NCBI GenBank assembly: GCA_945897545.1
Contig: CAMDGJ010000203.1
Location: 1-5,339 of the forward strand
DNA length: 5,339 nucleotides
Direction: 5' to 3'
Source of the DNA: Flavobacterium psychrophilum
GTDB taxonomy: Bacteria > Bacteroidota > Bacteroidia > Flavobacteriales > Flavobacteriaceae
Shown: piece by piece, positions 4,739 to 5,339 of the stretch
Position numbering within the stretch: position 1 is the first letter of the stretch
Layout of the letters: each line of letters starts with the position of its first letter
Program-made: the position numbers and the translations under genes
Notes under the pieces: model-generated
Databases searched by the model: none
Told to the model about the DNA's origin: nothing
What the model saw: only the letters and a program-made list of their open reading frames with translations

Positions 4739-5339
4739 TTAGATTTTAAACGTTACGATCCCGTAGTCCATTTCAAAAACTTGCCCTGAGATTGATTTTG
4801 CATTATCAGAAATCAAGTAATCAGCCATACTTGCCACTTCTTCTGGTTTCAAATAATTTTTCATTGGGTGTCGTTCCATCATATTTTCTTTCATTCGATC
4901 GTTTCGCAAAATTCCTGCTGCCAGAGTAGTTTCTGTTATCGTTGGTGCAATGGCGTTAACACGAACTACCGAAGCTAGTTCGGCTCCCAAGGACTTAACC
5001 AAACCTTCGACTCCCGCTTTCGCGGTTGCAATACTAGCATGGAATGGCATTCCTAGCTTTGCTGCTACAGTGCTAAATAAAAGGATCGCAGGATTTGCTC
5101 CTTTTTTTAAAACAGGCAAATATTTTTGTATTGTTTTTACAGCACCAATAACATTGATTTCGAAGTCATTTCTAAAATCATCGATACTCAAACTACCAAT
5201 AGGCTTCAAATTTATTGAACCAGGGCAATAAATCAAAACGTCAATGTTTTCGATATCAGGTAGTGTGTCTTTAAGGACATCAACTGAATAATGTTTTAGA
5301 TTTGGATGCGAAATTTCAGGAGCATTTCGGCTAATATTG
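4739..5339 (-). CDS. SDR family oxidoreductase with non-canonical active site, 5' end cut by window edge
   Basis: The frame is open to the right edge, giving 199 C-terminal residues. About 30-35 N-terminal residues, including the glycine-rich nucleotide-binding loop, lie outside. Window residues are numbered from 5338. Landmarks in order: NISRN (1-5), which looks like the end of the second strand; a VDV motif (19-21); IYCPG (36-40), in place of the usual NNAG; Asn62 in FEINVIGA; Ser89 in FSTVAA; and [14 protein letters not shown] (100-113). In the last motif Lys107 is present but the position four residues before it is Ile103 instead of catalytic Tyr. After it come [16 protein letters not shown] (126-140), RHP (156-158), [13 protein letters not shown] (163-175) and [10 protein letters not shown] (184-193), all classical-SDR C-terminal features. 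I recall an SDR subgroup with FHASxAxAK in this position, so the change is probably inherited rather than damage. Substrate is unknown. It is probably co-transcribed with folE. A TTG at 5236 could be misread as a start. Confidence 0.9.
   Translation of the reverse strand, partial: NISRNAPEISHPNLKHYSVDVLKDTLPDIENIDVLIYCPGSINLKPIGSLSIDDFRNDFEINVIGAVKTIQKYLPVLKKGANPAILLFSTVAAKLGMPFHASIATAKAGVEGLVKSLGAELASVVRVNAIAPTITETTLAAGILRNDRMKENMMERHPMKNYLKPEEVASMADYLISDNAKSISGQVFEMDYGIVTFKI

Noticed and set aside
4950..5231. 93-codon plus-strand ORF opposite the SDR gene
   Set aside because: It is the antisense shadow of a clearly conserved SDR reading frame.
5234..5236. TTG at 5236 as start of the right-edge SDR gene
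   Set aside because: The same frame is open to the window edge and encodes recognisable SDR sequence upstream (VDV motif, second-strand region), so the true start lies outside the window.

Overview
The window looks like a piece of a Bacteroidota chromosome, most likely Flavobacterium or a close relative. It is AT-rich. Promoter-like -7 boxes of the form TAnnTTTG occur upstream of genes, and Shine-Dalgarno sequences are weak or absent. The encoded proteins resemble flavobacterial housekeeping enzymes. No mobile element, CRISPR array or RNA gene could be supported.

Left part (1-1141): two minus-strand genes. The first, cut by the window's left edge, encodes a 6-pyruvoyl-tetrahydropterin synthase/QueD-family enzyme. 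Upstream of it lies idi, a type 1 isopentenyl-diphosphate isomerase. The 84 bp between them, together with the last codons of idi, is built from two arrays of degenerate 7-bp units facing opposite ways. A 166-bp divergent region then separates idi from a plus-strand gene. It carries a -7 box for each direction and a 17-bp dyad.

Middle (1142-2518): one plus-strand gene for a predicted lipoprotein that fuses methionine-R-sulfoxide reductase (MsrB, first) to methionine-S-sulfoxide reductase (MsrA, second). It ends at a convincing intrinsic terminator. The remaining convergent gap is AT-rich and may hold a heavily decayed reading frame.

Right part (2519-5339): three minus-strand genes. In transcription order they are an SDR oxidoreductase cut by the right edge, folE (GTP cyclohydrolase I) 46 bp downstream, and, after a 140-bp gap with a locally GC-rich repeat-like element, an atypical SDR/NmrA-like protein with a C-terminal DUF2867-type domain. 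Neither Rossmann-fold protein shows a normal SDR Tyr-x-x-x-Lys pair.

Together the genes suggest pteridine supply (FolE and the PTPS-family enzyme), isoprenoid supply (Idi) and repair of oxidised envelope proteins (Msr fusion). The folE/SDR/DUF2867 trio may be the edge of a photolyase or cryptochrome neighbourhood, but that is inference and the deciding genes lie outside the window. Most of the window is ordinary. The most unusual material is non-coding: the 7-bp periodic arrays at 376-457 and the GC-rich element at 3971-4029.
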